Source: Alcanivoracaceae bacterium | GTDB taxonomy: Bacteria; Pseudomonadota; Gammaproteobacteria; Pseudomonadales; Alcanivoracaceae | DNA: 64,000 nucleotides | Assembly: GCA_029213045.1 (NCBI GenBank) | Contig: JARGPN010000005.1 | Location: 1-64,000 of the forward strand | Direction: 5' to 3' | Shown: positions 22,685 through 32,954 of the stretch, piece by piece | Position numbering within the stretch: the stretch's first letter is position 1 | Layout of the letters: each line of letters opens with the position of its first letter | The notes under the pieces: model-generated | The model's input: the letters and a program-made list of their open reading frames with translations, nothing else | The model's database searches: none | What the model was told of the DNA's origin: nothing | Program-made: the position numbers and the translations under genes

Positions 22685-23362
22685 TTAAAAGCCGTTCATC
22701 TTATCGATCAATTCTGGCTTATCGATATACGGGTTTCTATTCTTTTGTACCCGCTCAATCGCATTATTGCGCGCACGCTCTGCGTCGTCAGGCGGGTCCA
22801 TTTTATTCCAACGTTGGTAGGTTACCAGTGGCCCGATCAAAGGCAAGTCGTGTTGCATGTGCATATAAATCATTGCGCGCGCGACGTTGCCTTTGGCATG
22901 GTCCGGCGGATCAAATGTTTGATAGGAGAGCTGGTAGCCGCATTCGCGTTCTTCAACGCTGTCTGGCAAATCGCCGAATAAACTGCCGCGCCGTTTAATT
23001 TCGATAGAGCGTTCGATGGGGTAGATATTGTGCAGGTCACCGCCGACATCGTCGTAGCCGGGCTTGCTGCTGCATTGACGAGACGTAATGCAGTTGAAAT
23101 GACGTAACAGTTGTTTTTCGCTGTAGATGTAATCCACTTTAATGCGGTCGCCAGGTTTGAACGGCGTTTGGCAATAAAGCGTCGTACCGCCCGCCGCATA
23201 GGCAGAACGGATTAACCTGTCTTCAATGTCTTCCGCATTGGCGTTCGTCACTAGTGCCATATTGATTAGTACTATCGTGGCGAAAACTAGCGTTGATAAC
23301 ATCCTGTTAAATTTCTGCATTGCGCTCATGGCCCAGTGATTACCAAACAATTGTATAAACAT
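22685..23362 (-). CDS. endA: Endonuclease I (EndA/NucM-type secreted nuclease)
   Basis: 225 residues. An N-terminal signal peptide (STLVFATIVLINMALVTNANA) exports it. The mature part has the family order: YCQTPF, YSEKQLLRHFNC, GGDLHNIYPIERSIEIKRRG (catalytic region around DLHN), FGDLP, then KGNVARAMIYMHMQ, W-KMDPPDDAERARNN and RNPYIDKPE. Cys residues (C60, C93, C101, C144 approximately) likely form disulfides. It cleaves DNA non-specifically in the periplasm or medium. The His of the usual HVWP motif is not evident: the sequence there reads CITSRQCSS. The exact start (23362, 23329 or 23320) is uncertain. Confidence 0.85.
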   Translation of the reverse strand: MFIQLFGNHWAMSAMQKFNRMLSTLVFATIVLINMALVTNANAEDIEDRLIRSAYAAGGTTLYCQTPFKPGDRIKVDYIYSEKQLLRHFNCITSRQCSSKPGYDDVGGDLHNIYPIERSIEIKRRGSLFGDLPDSVEERECGYQLSYQTFDPPDHAKGNVARAMIYMHMQHDLPLIGPLVTYQRWNKMDPPDDAERARNNAIERVQKNRNPYIDKPELIDKMNGF

Positions 23363-23429
23363 TACCTCGATCTGTGGCCGATTAATTGTACAAATCGAGT
23401 AACGTGTAGAGTTCCCCTCTTTTTTATTA

Positions 23430-24068
23430 TTATCGTGTGTTATTCGTTGGGCTATAGCCCTTTAAGAAAAGCGCCACTGCTGCATCGACTTCTGTTTCTA
23501 TCTCGCCAATGCACTCGCCTCCGGCGGGACAAAGCAACGCACTCATTTGATAGTCGCTTTTTATTAAGCCGAAAAACTGCCGTGCGGCGAGACTGGCATC
23601 GTTTACGGTTAGCTCGCCATTGTCACTGGCGCGCTGTAAATATTGCGTGAGGTGATTGCGCAGGCGAAGCGGACCCTCTTCATAGAAGGCTTTGCCAAGC
23701 TCAGGAAACTTAGGTCCCTCGGCCACCATTAAGCGGAAAATAGCGATGGCTTCCGGCGACAGCACCATATCTAAAAAGACGCGGGCGATGTGCGTAAGAA
23801 TATGTGCAGGACCGGTGGCGTCGGCAGGTAAGGCTTGCAGTCGGCTGATTAATTCTTCGGTATTGGCGGCCACCATCGCGCAGAATAAACCGGCTTTGTC
23901 GCCAAAGCATTCATACAGGGTGCGCCGTGAGCCGCCCGCGTTGGCGATGACCATATCGAGGGTGGTACGTTCATAGCCGTGTTCAAGGAATACATCCTTG
24001 GCGGCATCGATCATGGCCAGTCGCCTTGCTTGTCCCCGCGCAGTGGCGGGTAACGCACTCGTGTTCAT
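23430..24068 (-). CDS. TetR/AcrR-family transcriptional regulator
   Basis: A 212-residue repressor-type regulator. The helix-turn-helix is residues 17-63 (AMIDAAKDVFLEHGYERTTL, VIANAGGSRRTLYECFGDK). The C-terminal ligand domain (FRLMVAEGPKFPELGKAFYE) resembles the AefR-like TetR_C group. GGAG lies nine bases before the ATG. It is divergent from the PF10118 gene at 24214, separated by about 145 bp with TTTGGCA/TTTTGGCA half-sites, so it probably represses that gene. Confidence 0.92.
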   Translation of the reverse strand: MNTSALPATARGQARRLAMIDAAKDVFLEHGYERTTLDMVIANAGGSRRTLYECFGDKAGLFCAMVAANTEELISRLQALPADATGPAHILTHIARVFLDMVLSPEAIAIFRLMVAEGPKFPELGKAFYEEGPLRLRNHLTQYLQRASDNGELTVNDASLAARQFFGLIKSDYQMSALLCPAGGECIGEIETEVDAAVALFLKGYSPTNNTR

Positions 24069-24213
24069 GTGTCGCGTACTCCTAAAAGGCTGTTCTGCGG
24101 GTCGCTCTGGACGTCAGTTTGGCAGCAATACGCATATTTTGGCACAGCGTGATTAGTATATCGCCTAAGGTCGCCCGTACCATCGAATGATGTCAATTCG
24201 GAAGTATAAAACG

Positions 24214-25068
24214 ATGCCTAGACCCGACGACTTGCATATAACGCCGAGAAAACCGGAATTTGAGCTGCTTAAAAGCATGCAAAAGCAGCGTTATTGGCTG
24301 GCGAATGACCCAGTGTTGACGCACTTTTTTAATGCATTGCAGGCCACTTTTCCGGAAGGAGAGCGCTTCTTTATCGATAGCGCGCGAGAAGTGCGCGACA
24401 GCCTAGGCGAAGAAAACCTCCCTGAGCACCTTGCCGACGATATCAAAGCCTTTATTCATCAAGAGGCCTGGCACGGTAAAGCCCATGACGAATGGAATCA
24501 GGTGTTGATCGATCTGGGCTACACACGAATGGAAGAGTTCGATGCTCAGCAGAAGCGTTTACGTCGTTGGGCGAACGAGAATATCTCACCGATGATGCGC
24601 TTGGCCGTCACCGCTGGGGCGGAACATATGACGGCCTCGCTGGCGCGCATGATGCTAGAAAAACGTCGCGATTTAATCGACGAAGCTGCCGAGCCGGTGC
24701 GTAGTTTGCTGGCATGGCACGCGCTAGAAGAAATTGAGCATAAGAGTGTGTGTTTTGATTTATACCAAGCTGCCGGGGGCGGGTATCGCCAGCGTGTGCT
24801 GGGGTTGGTCTTTGCGTTTTTAGATACACTGCGCTTGGCGCGTTCTCGGCATAAATATTTATTGCAGCAAGATGGCCTATGGAATTGGCGCACGCGCGTG
24901 CAGGCGTACAGAAAAGTATGGGGGCCGCGAGGCATTGTTGGTCAGATGATTCCTGAGTTATTGCGTTATTTAAAACCTGGGTTTCACCCGTGGCAAACCG
25001 ATGAACGCGCGGCGTTTGAAGCGCGCTGGCAGACACTCATTTCAGATTTATCGAATAAAGCGGCATAA
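24214..25068 (+). CDS. PF10118 metal-dependent hydrolase-like protein (copy 1)
   Basis: About 284 residues from the ATG at 24214 (GGAAG upstream; an ATG pair at 24187 is the alternative). The family is a helical, ferritin-like fold annotated as predicted metal-dependent hydrolase. Candidate metal ligands follow the family order: QEAWHGKAHDEWN, GAEHMTASLA, and WHALEEIEHKSV. The remainder is helical with a conserved RYLKPGFHPWQ end. Two more copies lie at 39197 and 42550 beside monooxygenase genes. Divergent TetR control is likely. Real reaction unknown. Confidence 0.85.
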   Translation: MPRPDDLHITPRKPEFELLKSMQKQRYWLANDPVLTHFFNALQATFPEGERFFIDSAREVRDSLGEENLPEHLADDIKAFIHQEAWHGKAHDEWNQVLIDLGYTRMEEFDAQQKRLRRWANENISPMMRLAVTAGAEHMTASLARMMLEKRRDLIDEAAEPVRSLLAWHALEEIEHKSVCFDLYQAAGGGYRQRVLGLVFAFLDTLRLARSRHKYLLQQDGLWNWRTRVQAYRKVWGPRGIVGQMIPELLRYLKPGFHPWQTDERAAFEARWQTLISDLSNKAA

Positions 25069-25113
25069 TCCATCGCGCTAGCATTGTTCGATGCTAAACG
25101 ATAGGAGTGGATT

Positions 25114-26058
25114 GTGGCCGGAGCCAGTTTATTAGCCTTGCTTGATGACATCGCAACGTTGCTCGACGATATTTCGTTGATGACGAAAGTGGCGGCCAAG
25201 AAAACGGCTGGTGTGCTTGGTGATGACTTAGCGTTAAATGCTGAGCAAGTGTCCGGCGTACGCGCCGACCGCGAACTGCCGGTTGTCTGGGCGGTAGCGA
25301 AAGGCTCTTTTGTCAATAAAGCCATCCTTGTTCCTTCCGCATTACTCATTAGTGCTTTTATGCCGTGGGCGATTACGCCGCTGTTAATGCTGGGCGGCGC
25401 ATTCCTATGCTTTGAAGGCGTGGAGAAAATCGCGCATAAGTTTTTACACTCGGACGAGGCCGGAAAAGCAGCGCACAAAAAAGAGCATTTAGATGCTTTG
25501 CAGAATGCCAAGGTTGATCTTGTGGCGCTAGAAAAAACGCGCATTAAAGGCGCCATTAGAACCGATTTTATTCTTTCAGCAGAAATTATTGTGATTACGC
25601 TAGGGGCAGTGCAAGCGGCAACGTTTTTGACACAGGTATCTGTGTTGGTAGCCATTGCGGTGTTAATGACCATTGGCGTGTACGGGTTGGTCGGTGGCAT
25701 CGTCAAGATCGACGATGTGGGTTTGCTGTTGGTGAAAAAATCAAAAGAAAACCAAAACAAAGTTTATGAGGTTTTGGGCTTAGGCTTGCTAAGCCTCGCG
25801 CCGAAGCTGATGAAGTTTTTATCCGTTGCCGGCACCATCGCCATGTTCACCGTGGGCGGTGGTATTTTAATGCACGGCATTCCCGGCTCCCATGAAGTGA
25901 TGCATCACCTCGAAGAAAACCTTCACGCAGTGGCAACTGTCGGCAGCGCATTGGCGTTTAGTGTGCCGGTGCTGCTGAATATTGTATTGGGTTTGTTCGC
26001 TGGCGCTGTGCTGGTGTTGGGGGCCACGGTGATTGGGCGTATTCGTAAAAAATCGTAG
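25114..26058 (+). CDS. DUF808-family inner-membrane protein (YedI-like)
   Basis: A 314-residue membrane protein matching DUF808 along its length: [19 protein letters not shown] at the start, then [15 protein letters not shown], GFxxREL-like [16 protein letters not shown], and [17 protein letters not shown]. About six membrane helices; a [15 protein letters not shown] cytoplasmic loop in the middle. The GTG start has AGGAG. No biochemical function is established for the family. It lies 45 bp after the PF10118 gene on the same strand, so they may be co-transcribed. Confidence 0.9.
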   Translation: MAGASLLALLDDIATLLDDISLMTKVAAKKTAGVLGDDLALNAEQVSGVRADRELPVVWAVAKGSFVNKAILVPSALLISAFMPWAITPLLMLGGAFLCFEGVEKIAHKFLHSDEAGKAAHKKEHLDALQNAKVDLVALEKTRIKGAIRTDFILSAEIIVITLGAVQAATFLTQVSVLVAIAVLMTIGVYGLVGGIVKIDDVGLLLVKKSKENQNKVYEVLGLGLLSLAPKLMKFLSVAGTIAMFTVGGGILMHGIPGSHEVMHHLEENLHAVATVGSALAFSVPVLLNIVLGLFAGAVLVLGATVIGRIRKKS

Positions 26059-26083
26059 GCAAGGGTGTTCTTGTCGATTGCGT

Positions 26084-26434
26084 TTACCAAAGCATAATGC
26101 CGAAACGCCGTAAAACTAAGGCGAACGTGGCGAAGCACGCTAATGTTACGGCGGCACTAATCGTCAACGCAGACCAAAATTCGAACTTAGACAGAAGCCA
26201 CGGAAATAGCACAAACATCGGTAATGTTGGCAGTACATACCAGAAGGTGTACCACGCATGGTTGGCGATTTTCGCGGTTGGCTGACCGTCGAGGTGTAGC
26301 CATATCAGCACCATGATGGTTACTAACGGCAATGAGGCGATCAGTGCGCCGAGACGGTCGCTGTGTCGCGCTATCTCCGATACTGCAACGATAATAGCGG
26401 CTGAGACCGCGTACTTAATGATTAGCATGGACAT
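26084..26434 (-). CDS. DUF3147-type small membrane protein
   Basis: A 116-residue integral membrane protein with three to four helices. The pattern KYAVSAAIIVAVSEIARHSD, LGALIASLPLVTIMVLIWLH, NHAWYTFWYVLPTLPMF and ending LVLRRFGI is the DUF3147 signature. No role is established. It is convergent with the DUF808 gene (25 bp) and the last gene on the minus strand of the copper side; separation of about 26 bp from the cupredoxin gene suggests co-transcription. Confidence 0.85.
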   Translation of the reverse strand: MSMLIIKYAVSAAIIVAVSEIARHSDRLGALIASLPLVTIMVLIWLHLDGQPTAKIANHAWYTFWYVLPTLPMFVLFPWLLSKFEFWSALTISAAVTLACFATFALVLRRFGIMLW

Positions 26435-26460
26435 AGATTTACCTTGGTGCTGCGCGTTTA

Positions 26461-26823
26461 TTAGCGAACGCGTAGTGTGCCCTGATACATGTTCATTTGG
26501 CAGTGCATCGCGTATTCGCCTGCTTCCGGCTTTTCGATGACAAGTTGATAGGGCTTGTTCATCGGTAGCTGAACACTAATATTCAACCCATCAATGATAA
26601 AAAATTCAGAACATGGACTGGCGTCTTTCCGAACAATGTCGAGGGTAATGGCATCGCCCGCTTGCATATCAATTAACGCTGGTGTGTAAGTGCCGTTGTC
26701 GACGGTTAATGCAATATGGCCATTGCTCGCGGCAACCCCTTTTCTCGGTGTCCAAATCCAGAACCACCATATTGTTGCCGCGATGAGCCCGACCCCTAAC
26801 CCGTTAACGAAAAAAGTTATCAT
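26461..26823 (-). CDS. Membrane-anchored cupredoxin
   Basis: A 120-residue protein with an N-terminal membrane anchor ([21 protein letters not shown]) and a cupredoxin domain. Putative type-1 copper ligands are visible in the order Cys (SPCSEFFI near 77), then Cys-x-Met-type loop HCQMNM (about 109-114) with His and Met. It overlaps the ATPase gene by four bases (ATGA), so it is in the same operon. It may hand periplasmic Cu(I) to or from the exporter. Ligand assignment is inference from spacing. Confidence 0.82.
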   Translation of the reverse strand: MITFFVNGLGVGLIAATIWWFWIWTPRKGVAASNGHIALTVDNGTYTPALIDMQAGDAITLDIVRKDASPCSEFFIIDGLNISVQLPMNKPYQLVIEKPEAGEYAMHCQMNMYQGTLRVR

Positions 26824-29117
26824 GCGTCGCTCCGTGTAGTGTTGGATGGATGCTTATGGGCTTTAAATAAACGTAATCGATTTGCATTGGCGACCACGGT
26901 AACCGAAGACAGTGACATGGCGGCGCCCGCCAAAACAGGGCTGAGCAATAGACCTGTGAACGGATAGAGCACGCCTGCGGCAATGGGCACGCCTAGCACG
27001 TTATACAAAAATGCGCCGGCGAGATTTTCTTTAATGTTTTTCACCGTCGCGCTGGAAATTTCGATGGCATCGACAACGCCGTGCAGCGAGCCGCGCATTA
27101 ATGTAATGCCAGCACTTTCGATGGCAATGTCCGTGCCCGTACCAATGGCGAAGCCAACATCGGCCTCGGCTAATGCGGGTGCGTCATTGATGCCGTCGCC
27201 GACCATTGCAACAATCTGATTGCCGCTGCGCAATGCTTTTACTTTTTGTGCTTTATCGGCCGGCAAGACTTCGGCGATCACATCATCAATGCCTGCTTCA
27301 CGCGCAATCGCCTTGGCGGTGCTTTGAATATCACCGGTAATCATCACTACTTTCAAGCCAAGTTGATGCATGCGCGCAATAGCGTCGCGCGCATCCACTT
27401 TAATTTTATCCGTCACCCCGATTACAGCGATCACCGTATTATTGCGCGCCAAATAAAGCGGGGTGCCTGCGTCGGACGTAATACGCGTTGTGGCGTCGTT
27501 GCATGCACTGGTGTTGATACCCAACTCTTCGAGCCAGCGCAGATTGCCAATCACTACTTGTTCGTTGTTGATGGTTGCACTAACACCTTTGCCGTTGGCA
27601 GATTCAAAGTGTGTGGCTTCTGGAAGTGTGAGGTTTTTTTCTTTTGCGCTATTCACCACTGCATTGGCTAGAGGGTGCTCTGAGCCTTGTTCGAGCGCGG
27701 CGGCGAGTGCCAACGCGGTATTTTCGTCAGTCTCGCCGAACGTAATGATTTGCGTAACGGAAGGCTTTCCTTCAGTGATTGTGCCGGTTTTATCCAGCGC
27801 GATGACCGAAATATTTGCCGCCTTTTGCAGCGCTTCACCTTCGCGAATTAAAATGCCAGCTTCAGCGGCTTTGCCAATGCCAACCATAATCGACATAGGC
27901 GTGGCTAAGCCCAATGCGCAGGGGCAGGCAATTATCAGCACTGTAGTTAAGGCGATGAGTGCGTAGACACCGCGCGGGTCGGGGCCAACGTTAAACCAAA
28001 TCATGGCGGCAATAATCGCGATGATAATCACTGATGGCACAAACACGGCGGATATTTTATCCGCTAGGCGGCCAATCGGTGGTCGAGATCCCTGCGCACT
28101 TTTAACCAGCGCAATAATTTGCGCGAGCGCGGTATCTTTTCCGACACGTGTCGCACGAAAGGTAAGGGTGCCTTGCTGATTAAGCGTGCCGGCGGAAACC
28201 AAGGTGTCTTTTTCTTTGCGCACAGGTAACGGTTCGCCGGTTAACATGGACTCGTCAACAAAACTGCTCCCGCTGACCACCTCGCCATCCACTGCTATTT
28301 TTTCGCCTGGGCGCACGCGAATGTGATCGCCCAGCTGAATCTTTTCGACAGGCACATCGTTTTCGTTGCCGTGTTCGTCAATAACGCGCGCTGTTTTTGC
28401 GCGCAGATCGAGTAACCGTTTAATCGCTTGGCTTGCTTTACCTCGGGCGCGCACTTCCAGTGCTAAGCCAAGATTAATGAGACCAATAATCATCGATGAG
28501 GCCTCAAAATAAACGTGCCGAGCGGCTTCGGGTAACACCGAAGGTGCGAGCACGACGGCCATGGAATATAACCATGCGGTGCCTGTGCCCACTGCAATTA
28601 ACGTGTCCATGTTGGCATTGTGGTGAATAAATGCTTTCCATGCGCCAACAAAAAAGCGACGGCCTGCGGTTGCCAACACCGCTAAGGTGAGCAGGCCGGC
28701 AACGAGCCAACCCCATTGGCTCGCCGAGCCGGGCGTGACCATCATGGTGCCGCCGAGTAATCCCCAGAGCATGAGTGGCACGCCAAGCCCCAGTGCAATA
28801 ATCATGTCGCGAATTAATTGGCGATAATACTTCTGTTCTTGTTCATCTCGCTGCGCGTCAACGTCATCATTTTCTTCAATCAAGGTGGCGCCATAGCCAA
28901 TGGCTTCGACGGCTTGTGTTAAAGCTTGCGTTGGCGCGCCGCCTTCAACGTACGCGGTATGGTCGGCAAGATTCATCGAGGCGCTGGTAACACCCTCGAC
29001 ATTCGACAACGCTTTTTCAATGGAGCTCACGCAGCTCGCGCATGTTGCACCGCTAATAGCGAGTTGCACTGATGAGTCTTGTGCGTGTGTTTTGGTGTGC
29101 TGCGCTGTGTGGTTCAT
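26820..29117 (-). CDS. copA: Cu+-exporting P1B-type ATPase
   Basis: A 765-residue copper-transporting ATPase. One N-terminal HMA domain with CASC (residues about 25-28), eight membrane helices, the ion motif ACPCALG near residue 397, the phosphorylation site DKTGT near 440, and hinge GDGINDAP near 640. TGEPLPV lies in the A-domain. It exports Cu(I) from cytosol to periplasm. Gene order chaperone - ATPase - cupredoxin with a 55-bp and a four-base junction makes one operon from a CueR-type promoter. Only one HMA domain is present, fewer than in E. coli CopA. Confidence 0.97.
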   Translation of the reverse strand: MNHTAQHTKTHAQDSSVQLAISGATCASCVSSIEKALSNVEGVTSASMNLADHTAYVEGGAPTQALTQAVEAIGYGATLIEENDDVDAQRDEQEQKYYRQLIRDMIIALGLGVPLMLWGLLGGTMMVTPGSASQWGWLVAGLLTLAVLATAGRRFFVGAWKAFIHHNANMDTLIAVGTGTAWLYSMAVVLAPSVLPEAARHVYFEASSMIIGLINLGLALEVRARGKASQAIKRLLDLRAKTARVIDEHGNENDVPVEKIQLGDHIRVRPGEKIAVDGEVVSGSSFVDESMLTGEPLPVRKEKDTLVSAGTLNQQGTLTFRATRVGKDTALAQIIALVKSAQGSRPPIGRLADKISAVFVPSVIIIAIIAAMIWFNVGPDPRGVYALIALTTVLIIACPCALGLATPMSIMVGIGKAAEAGILIREGEALQKAANISVIALDKTGTITEGKPSVTQIITFGETDENTALALAAALEQGSEHPLANAVVNSAKEKNLTLPEATHFESANGKGVSATINNEQVVIGNLRWLEELGINTSACNDATTRITSDAGTPLYLARNNTVIAVIGVTDKIKVDARDAIARMHQLGLKVVMITGDIQSTAKAIAREAGIDDVIAEVLPADKAQKVKALRSGNQIVAMVGDGINDAPALAEADVGFAIGTGTDIAIESAGITLMRGSLHGVVDAIEISSATVKNIKENLAGAFLYNVLGVPIAAGVLYPFTGLLLSPVLAGAAMSLSSVTVVANANRLRLFKAHKHPSNTTRSDA

Positions 29118-29172
29118 AAAACGCTCCGTGGTGAAAAAGGTGGTGCTGTAATTTTCGTGAAGTGTTTTTTAA

Positions 29173-29391
29173 TTACGCCGAAGCGGCACTCGCAGTGAAA
29201 CCCACTGCGTGTAAGGCATCGATAGCCTGTGTCTCGACTATCCCTCGGTGTCTTACGCTCACTCTGCCAGTTGGGATATCAATGGTTGCCTCGCAAAACC
29301 CTTCTAGTGCTGACAAAGCGTTGGTGGCCTTGCGCGCGCAGCCTCCGCAGTGGATGCCACTCACATCAAGATTGAAGGTCGATGTTTTCAT
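29173..29391 (-). CDS. copZ: HMA-domain copper chaperone (CopZ-like)
   Basis: A 72-residue heavy-metal-associated domain. I start at the ATG at 29391 because GAGGAG lies eight bases upstream; longer frames extend past the promoter. The metal site is GIHCGGC (residues about 12-18), with Cys pair CGGC and HMA fold following (ALSALEGFCEATIDI, ALHAVGFTASAASA). It would carry Cu(I) to the ATPase. It is first in the minus-strand copper operon. The motif has His in place of the usual Met before the first Cys. Confidence 0.9.
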   Translation of the reverse strand: MKTSTFNLDVSGIHCGGCARKATNALSALEGFCEATIDIPTGRVSVRHRGIVETQAIDALHAVGFTASAASA

Positions 29392-29422
29392 GGTGTTCTC
29401 CTCGGTGTAGGTCGTCAAACCA

Positions 29423-29453
29423 GTGTCAAACCTATGGGCCGCCACAGGGTCAA
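29423..29453 (-). promoter_or_regulatory. CueR-type promoter/operator of the copper operon
   Basis: Read on the minus strand: TTGACC (29453-29448), a 19-bp spacer containing ACCCTGTGG-CGG-CCCATAGGT, and TGACAC (29428-29423). The layout equals E. coli copA's CueR promoter (TTGACC, 19-bp spacer). It lies 32 bp upstream of the chaperone ATG. No cueR gene is in this window. Confidence 0.75.
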
Positions 29454-29577
29454 GGATGTTTTTGATTAGGGGTGTTTTGGGCGGTGATTGGCCGTTCGTC
29501 GTCACGCATCTCGGTGCGCGGCATGTGTCACGACAGCACAAACTGACACGACGAAACAGTTGCGCTACTATTTATCC

Positions 29578-29973
29578 ATGATCCACTTTCGCCGAACGTT
29601 AATTCTGCTTTTGATTGCTGTAATACCGTTGCAGGGCATCGCTGCGTTTAACGGTGCTCAGGCGAGATGTGCGATGCATGACGATTCAATGATGTCTGCA
29701 ATGCATCATGCGGACATGCACGCGGTGCACATGCCGTCGACACACGCAATGAACGATGGCAGTGAGCATTGCTGTTCTGACGATGCGATGCCTGCGCAAC
29801 ATTGTCAGGCTGGGCACGATTGTCATGTGACGCAGCCGTCCATGGCGGCAGCGGCAGATGTCTTCCTTGTTGTGTATCCAGAGCAACATCGTGTTGTAAC
29901 GTCTATTCCTTTCAAACCGCTCCCCACGCTTATCGCTATTTGGCGACCTCCTTCGTTAACGTTATTCGCTTAA
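29578..29973 (+). CDS. His/Met-rich periplasmic copper protein (CopL-like)
   Basis: A 131-residue exported protein. The signal peptide (LILLLIAVIPLQGIAAFNG) is followed by a segment dense in His and Met (about residues 34-75: MHDDSMMSAMHHADMHAV, then MPSTHAMNDGSEHCC, and HCQAGHDCH), which can bind several Cu ions, and an ordinary C-terminal tail. It resembles CopL-type proteins placed before copAB operons. Start is the ATG at 29578. The gene is first of the plus-strand copper set and about 200 bp before the multicopper oxidase. Confidence 0.75.
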   Translation: MIHFRRTLILLLIAVIPLQGIAAFNGAQARCAMHDDSMMSAMHHADMHAVHMPSTHAMNDGSEHCCSDDAMPAQHCQAGHDCHVTQPSMAAAADVFLVVYPEQHRVVTSIPFKPLPTLIAIWRPPSLTLFA

Positions 29974-30032
29974 CGCGTTAACGCAGTCTCTCTATTGATG
30001 CGCGCGCCGCGTCGATGGGTCGCTAGACTTTT

Positions 30033-30075
30033 ACAACACGCATATTTTTTCGCGCAAAATGCTTGTGCGTTGTTA
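30033..30075. other. Inverted repeat upstream of the multicopper oxidase
   Basis: TACAACACGCA (left) pairs with TGTGCGTTGTTA (right) around ATATTTTTTCGCGCAAAATGC. A second small palindrome, ACACA-tcgg-TGTGT, follows at about 30075-30088. Either could be an operator or a stem that ends the upstream transcript. Confidence 0.4.
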
Positions 30076-30178
30076 TACACATCGGTGTGTAGACGATGCT
30101 GAGAAAATGCGAAACCAGTAAGGCATGGAAATCGTTGATCAACAGAGTTGGTTTGTCATGCCGTGTCGGAGATTGGAA

Positions 30179-32047
30179 ATGAAACCTACGAAGACAGACA
30201 CACGTCGAGCGGAAGCAGAGAGCATGCCTCGGCGGCGCTTTGTGCAAGGGCTGGCAGCGGGCGGCGTGCTGATGGGCATGTCCGCGCGCAGTAATTCGTT
30301 GTGGGCCTCACAAGCTACTACGCAAACAGGCGGAGCCGTTTTAACGGGCAACGAATTCGATTTAAATATTTCTCATGGGTCGGTAAATTTTACTGGGCGC
30401 GTCCGTAATGCCACGGTGATTAACGGTTCCATTCCTGCGCCAACATTGGTGTGGCAGGAAGGTGAAACGGTGACGTTGCGCGTGACCAACAACATGAACA
30501 TGCCGACGTCGGTTCATTGGCATGGAATTATTTTGCCGTTCCAAATGGATGGCGTGCCGGGCTTAAGTTATCCAGGTATTGCGCCTGGAGAAACATTTAC
30601 TTATCGCTTTAAGGTGCAGCAGAGCGGCACCTATTGGTATCACTCGCACACGGGCTTCCAAGAAATGACCGGCATGTATGGTGCGATCATTATTGTGCCG
30701 AAAGAGGGCGAACGCATTAAAAGTGATCGGGATCATGTGGTGTTGTTATCGGACTGGACCGATGAAGACCCGATGGCAGTGTTTGCAAAACTTAAGCAGC
30801 AGGGCGATTACTACAATTTTAATCAGCCGACGTTGCCAAAATTTTTGAATGATGTCTCTGAGCGTGGTGTGGCCGCGGCCCTTGAGCGCCGCAAAATGTG
30901 GAATCAAATGCGCATGAGCCCAACGGATTTAGCCGACCTTTCCGCGCAGACATTAACGTATTTAATGAATGGCACTACGCCTTCTGGAAATTGGACGGCA
31001 CAGTTTAAACGCGGTGAAACCGTTCGATTGCGCTTTATTAATGGCGCCAGCAATACACTTTATGACGTGCGCATTCCCGGGATGACAATGCAGGTGGTGC
31101 AAGCCGACGGGCAAGATGTTGAGCCGGTGAGCGTGGATGAATTCCGCTTTGGTCCGGGTGAAACGTATGACGTGTTAGTGCAACCGCAGGACGATGCTTA
31201 CACTATTTTTGCGCAGACAATGGATCGCACTGGTTATGCGCGCGGCACCTTGGCGTTGGCAGAAGGCATGCAAGCACCGGTGCCGGAACTTGATGAACCG
31301 CAATGGTTGGCCATGACCGACATGATGGGCGCGATGGCCGGCATGGGCGAGGGCGGTTCAGGTATGCAGCATTCGGACATGCAACACGCGGACGTGCAAC
31401 ATTCAGGCATGCAACATGGAAAAATGTCCATGGACCACAGCGCCCATGGCAGCATGGATGGCATGGACCATAACGCGATGAATATGTCTGACGATGCGCC
31501 ATCATCGTCACTAGAAATACCTTCGAAGGACGTCAATCACGCGAGAACAGAATATGGCGCGAGCACGGATATGCGCGTTGATATGCCGCGCACCAATCTT
31601 GATGATCCTGGTGTTGGTTTGCGTGGGAATGGACGTCGAGTATTAACCCATGCCGATCTGCACACCTATGGTGGCCCGCTTGATGGCCGTCGGCCGACCC
31701 GCGAACTTGAGCTGCACCTAACGGGAAATATGGAGCGCTATAGCTGGTCGTTTGATGGCTTGGAATTCGGTCAATCCACGCCGGTGCATTTTAAACATGG
31801 CGAGTGCGTGCGCGTGATTTTGCAGAACGACACCATGATGACGCACCCGATGCATCTGCACGGAATGTGGAGTGAATTGGAAAACGAAGCGGGCGAATTT
31901 ATGGCGCGCCGCCATACTATTTTGGTGCAACCTGCGCAGCGCATTAGCTTTTTGGTTAATGCGGATGCCGTTGGGCGGTGGGCATGGCATTGCCATCTTC
32001 TTTTCCATATGGATGCCGGCATGTTCCGCGAGGTATTGGTGGTATGA
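30179..32047 (+). CDS. copA: CopA/PcoA-type multicopper oxidase
   Basis: About 622 residues from the ATG at 30179 (GGAG seven bases before; a longer frame lacks one). A twin-arginine signal (RRRFVQGLAAGG) sends the folded enzyme to the periplasm. Copper ligands are in four motifs: HWHG and HSHTG in the first domain, and HPMHLHG and HCHLLFHMDAGM in the last. Between lies a Met/His-rich stretch (about residues 384-437, repeats of MQHSDMQH and HGSMDGMD) binding extra copper. It oxidises Cu(I) to Cu(II). The stop overlaps copB by ATGA. Confidence 0.97.
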   Translation: MKPTKTDTRRAEAESMPRRRFVQGLAAGGVLMGMSARSNSLWASQATTQTGGAVLTGNEFDLNISHGSVNFTGRVRNATVINGSIPAPTLVWQEGETVTLRVTNNMNMPTSVHWHGIILPFQMDGVPGLSYPGIAPGETFTYRFKVQQSGTYWYHSHTGFQEMTGMYGAIIIVPKEGERIKSDRDHVVLLSDWTDEDPMAVFAKLKQQGDYYNFNQPTLPKFLNDVSERGVAAALERRKMWNQMRMSPTDLADLSAQTLTYLMNGTTPSGNWTAQFKRGETVRLRFINGASNTLYDVRIPGMTMQVVQADGQDVEPVSVDEFRFGPGETYDVLVQPQDDAYTIFAQTMDRTGYARGTLALAEGMQAPVPELDEPQWLAMTDMMGAMAGMGEGGSGMQHSDMQHADVQHSGMQHGKMSMDHSAHGSMDGMDHNAMNMSDDAPSSSLEIPSKDVNHARTEYGASTDMRVDMPRTNLDDPGVGLRGNGRRVLTHADLHTYGGPLDGRRPTRELELHLTGNMERYSWSFDGLEFGQSTPVHFKHGECVRVILQNDTMMTHPMHLHGMWSELENEAGEFMARRHTILVQPAQRISFLVNADAVGRWAWHCHLLFHMDAGMFREVLVV

Positions 32048-32913
32048 AAAATTTAAAAAACCTAGGCGAAAAAATTCTCGGTTACGTGTTGCTCAGCGTT
32101 TCATTGCTGTGCTTTTCATCGGCGGCACAAAGTGAGTCTATGCAAATGGATCACGGCGATATGAGCATGCAAGGTGGCAGTGCGCCGGACGATGCTCGTG
32201 ATCCGAACGGATATTCCGGCGGATATAGCATTGATGGCGGTCCTTATGCATTGTCGCCAAAGCGCCAGCTAAAACTTGCCGACGAGCATCATTTTTGGAC
32301 GGTGTTGTTTGATCGATTGGAATACGTGCGAACCGATGATGAAGAAGGCATGACCTATGATGGTCAGACGTGGTTTGGCGGAAGTTTTGATCGGCTGGTG
32401 CTAAAAGCGGAAGGCGAAGCCGCAAATGGAAAATTGCAGGCCGCGCAAACGGAATTGATGTGGGCACACGGCGTGAGCACGTTCTGGAACACACAGCTTG
32501 GTGTGCGCTACGACAGCGGTGAAGGCCCAGATCGTTCGTGGTTGGCGTTTGGTTTTCAAGGGTTGACGCCGTATTGGTTTGAAGTCGACGCCACCGCATA
32601 CGTGGGTGAAGATGGGCGAACGGCTTTCGATGTGGAAGCGGAATATGATCTATTGCTGACGCAAAAATTAATTCTGCAGCCCCGTGGAGAGCTTGGTGTA
32701 TTCGGCAAAGCTGATGAGGCGTTGGGTATAGGACGCGGCGTTTCCAATATGTCGTTGGGCCTCCGGCTGCGTTACGAGTATACGCGTCAGCTGGCGCCCT
32801 ACCTTGGTGTGGAACGGGAGCAAAAATTAGGGGATACCGCCGACCTCGCGCGTGCAGCAAATGAGCCGAGCGCCGAGACACTATGGGTGGCCGGAGTGCG
32901 CTTTTGGTTTTGA
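32044..32913 (+). CDS. copB: CopB copper-resistance outer-membrane protein
   Basis: About 289 residues from the ATG at 32044, overlapping the copA stop. A signal peptide precedes a short His/Met segment (MQMDHGDMSMQG), then an outer-membrane beta-barrel domain: FDRLEYVRTDDEEGMTYDG, WFGGSFDRLVLKAEGE, ELMWAHGVSTFWNTQLGV, and a final aromatic W-VAGVRFWF. Ending in Phe is typical of outer-membrane barrels. It works with CopA in periplasmic copper sequestration. The direct overlap argues for coupled translation. Confidence 0.93.
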   Translation: MKNLKNLGEKILGYVLLSVSLLCFSSAAQSESMQMDHGDMSMQGGSAPDDARDPNGYSGGYSIDGGPYALSPKRQLKLADEHHFWTVLFDRLEYVRTDDEEGMTYDGQTWFGGSFDRLVLKAEGEAANGKLQAAQTELMWAHGVSTFWNTQLGVRYDSGEGPDRSWLAFGFQGLTPYWFEVDATAYVGEDGRTAFDVEAEYDLLLTQKLILQPRGELGVFGKADEALGIGRGVSNMSLGLRLRYEYTRQLAPYLGVEREQKLGDTADLARAANEPSAETLWVAGVRFWF

Positions 32914-32954
32914 GCCATGGCGCGGCATGTTGTTGATAAGAATGCGGTAACGAT

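Noticed and set aside
22681-22998. Plus-strand frame of 105 codons
   Set aside because: Antisense to endonuclease I, whose motifs are clear.
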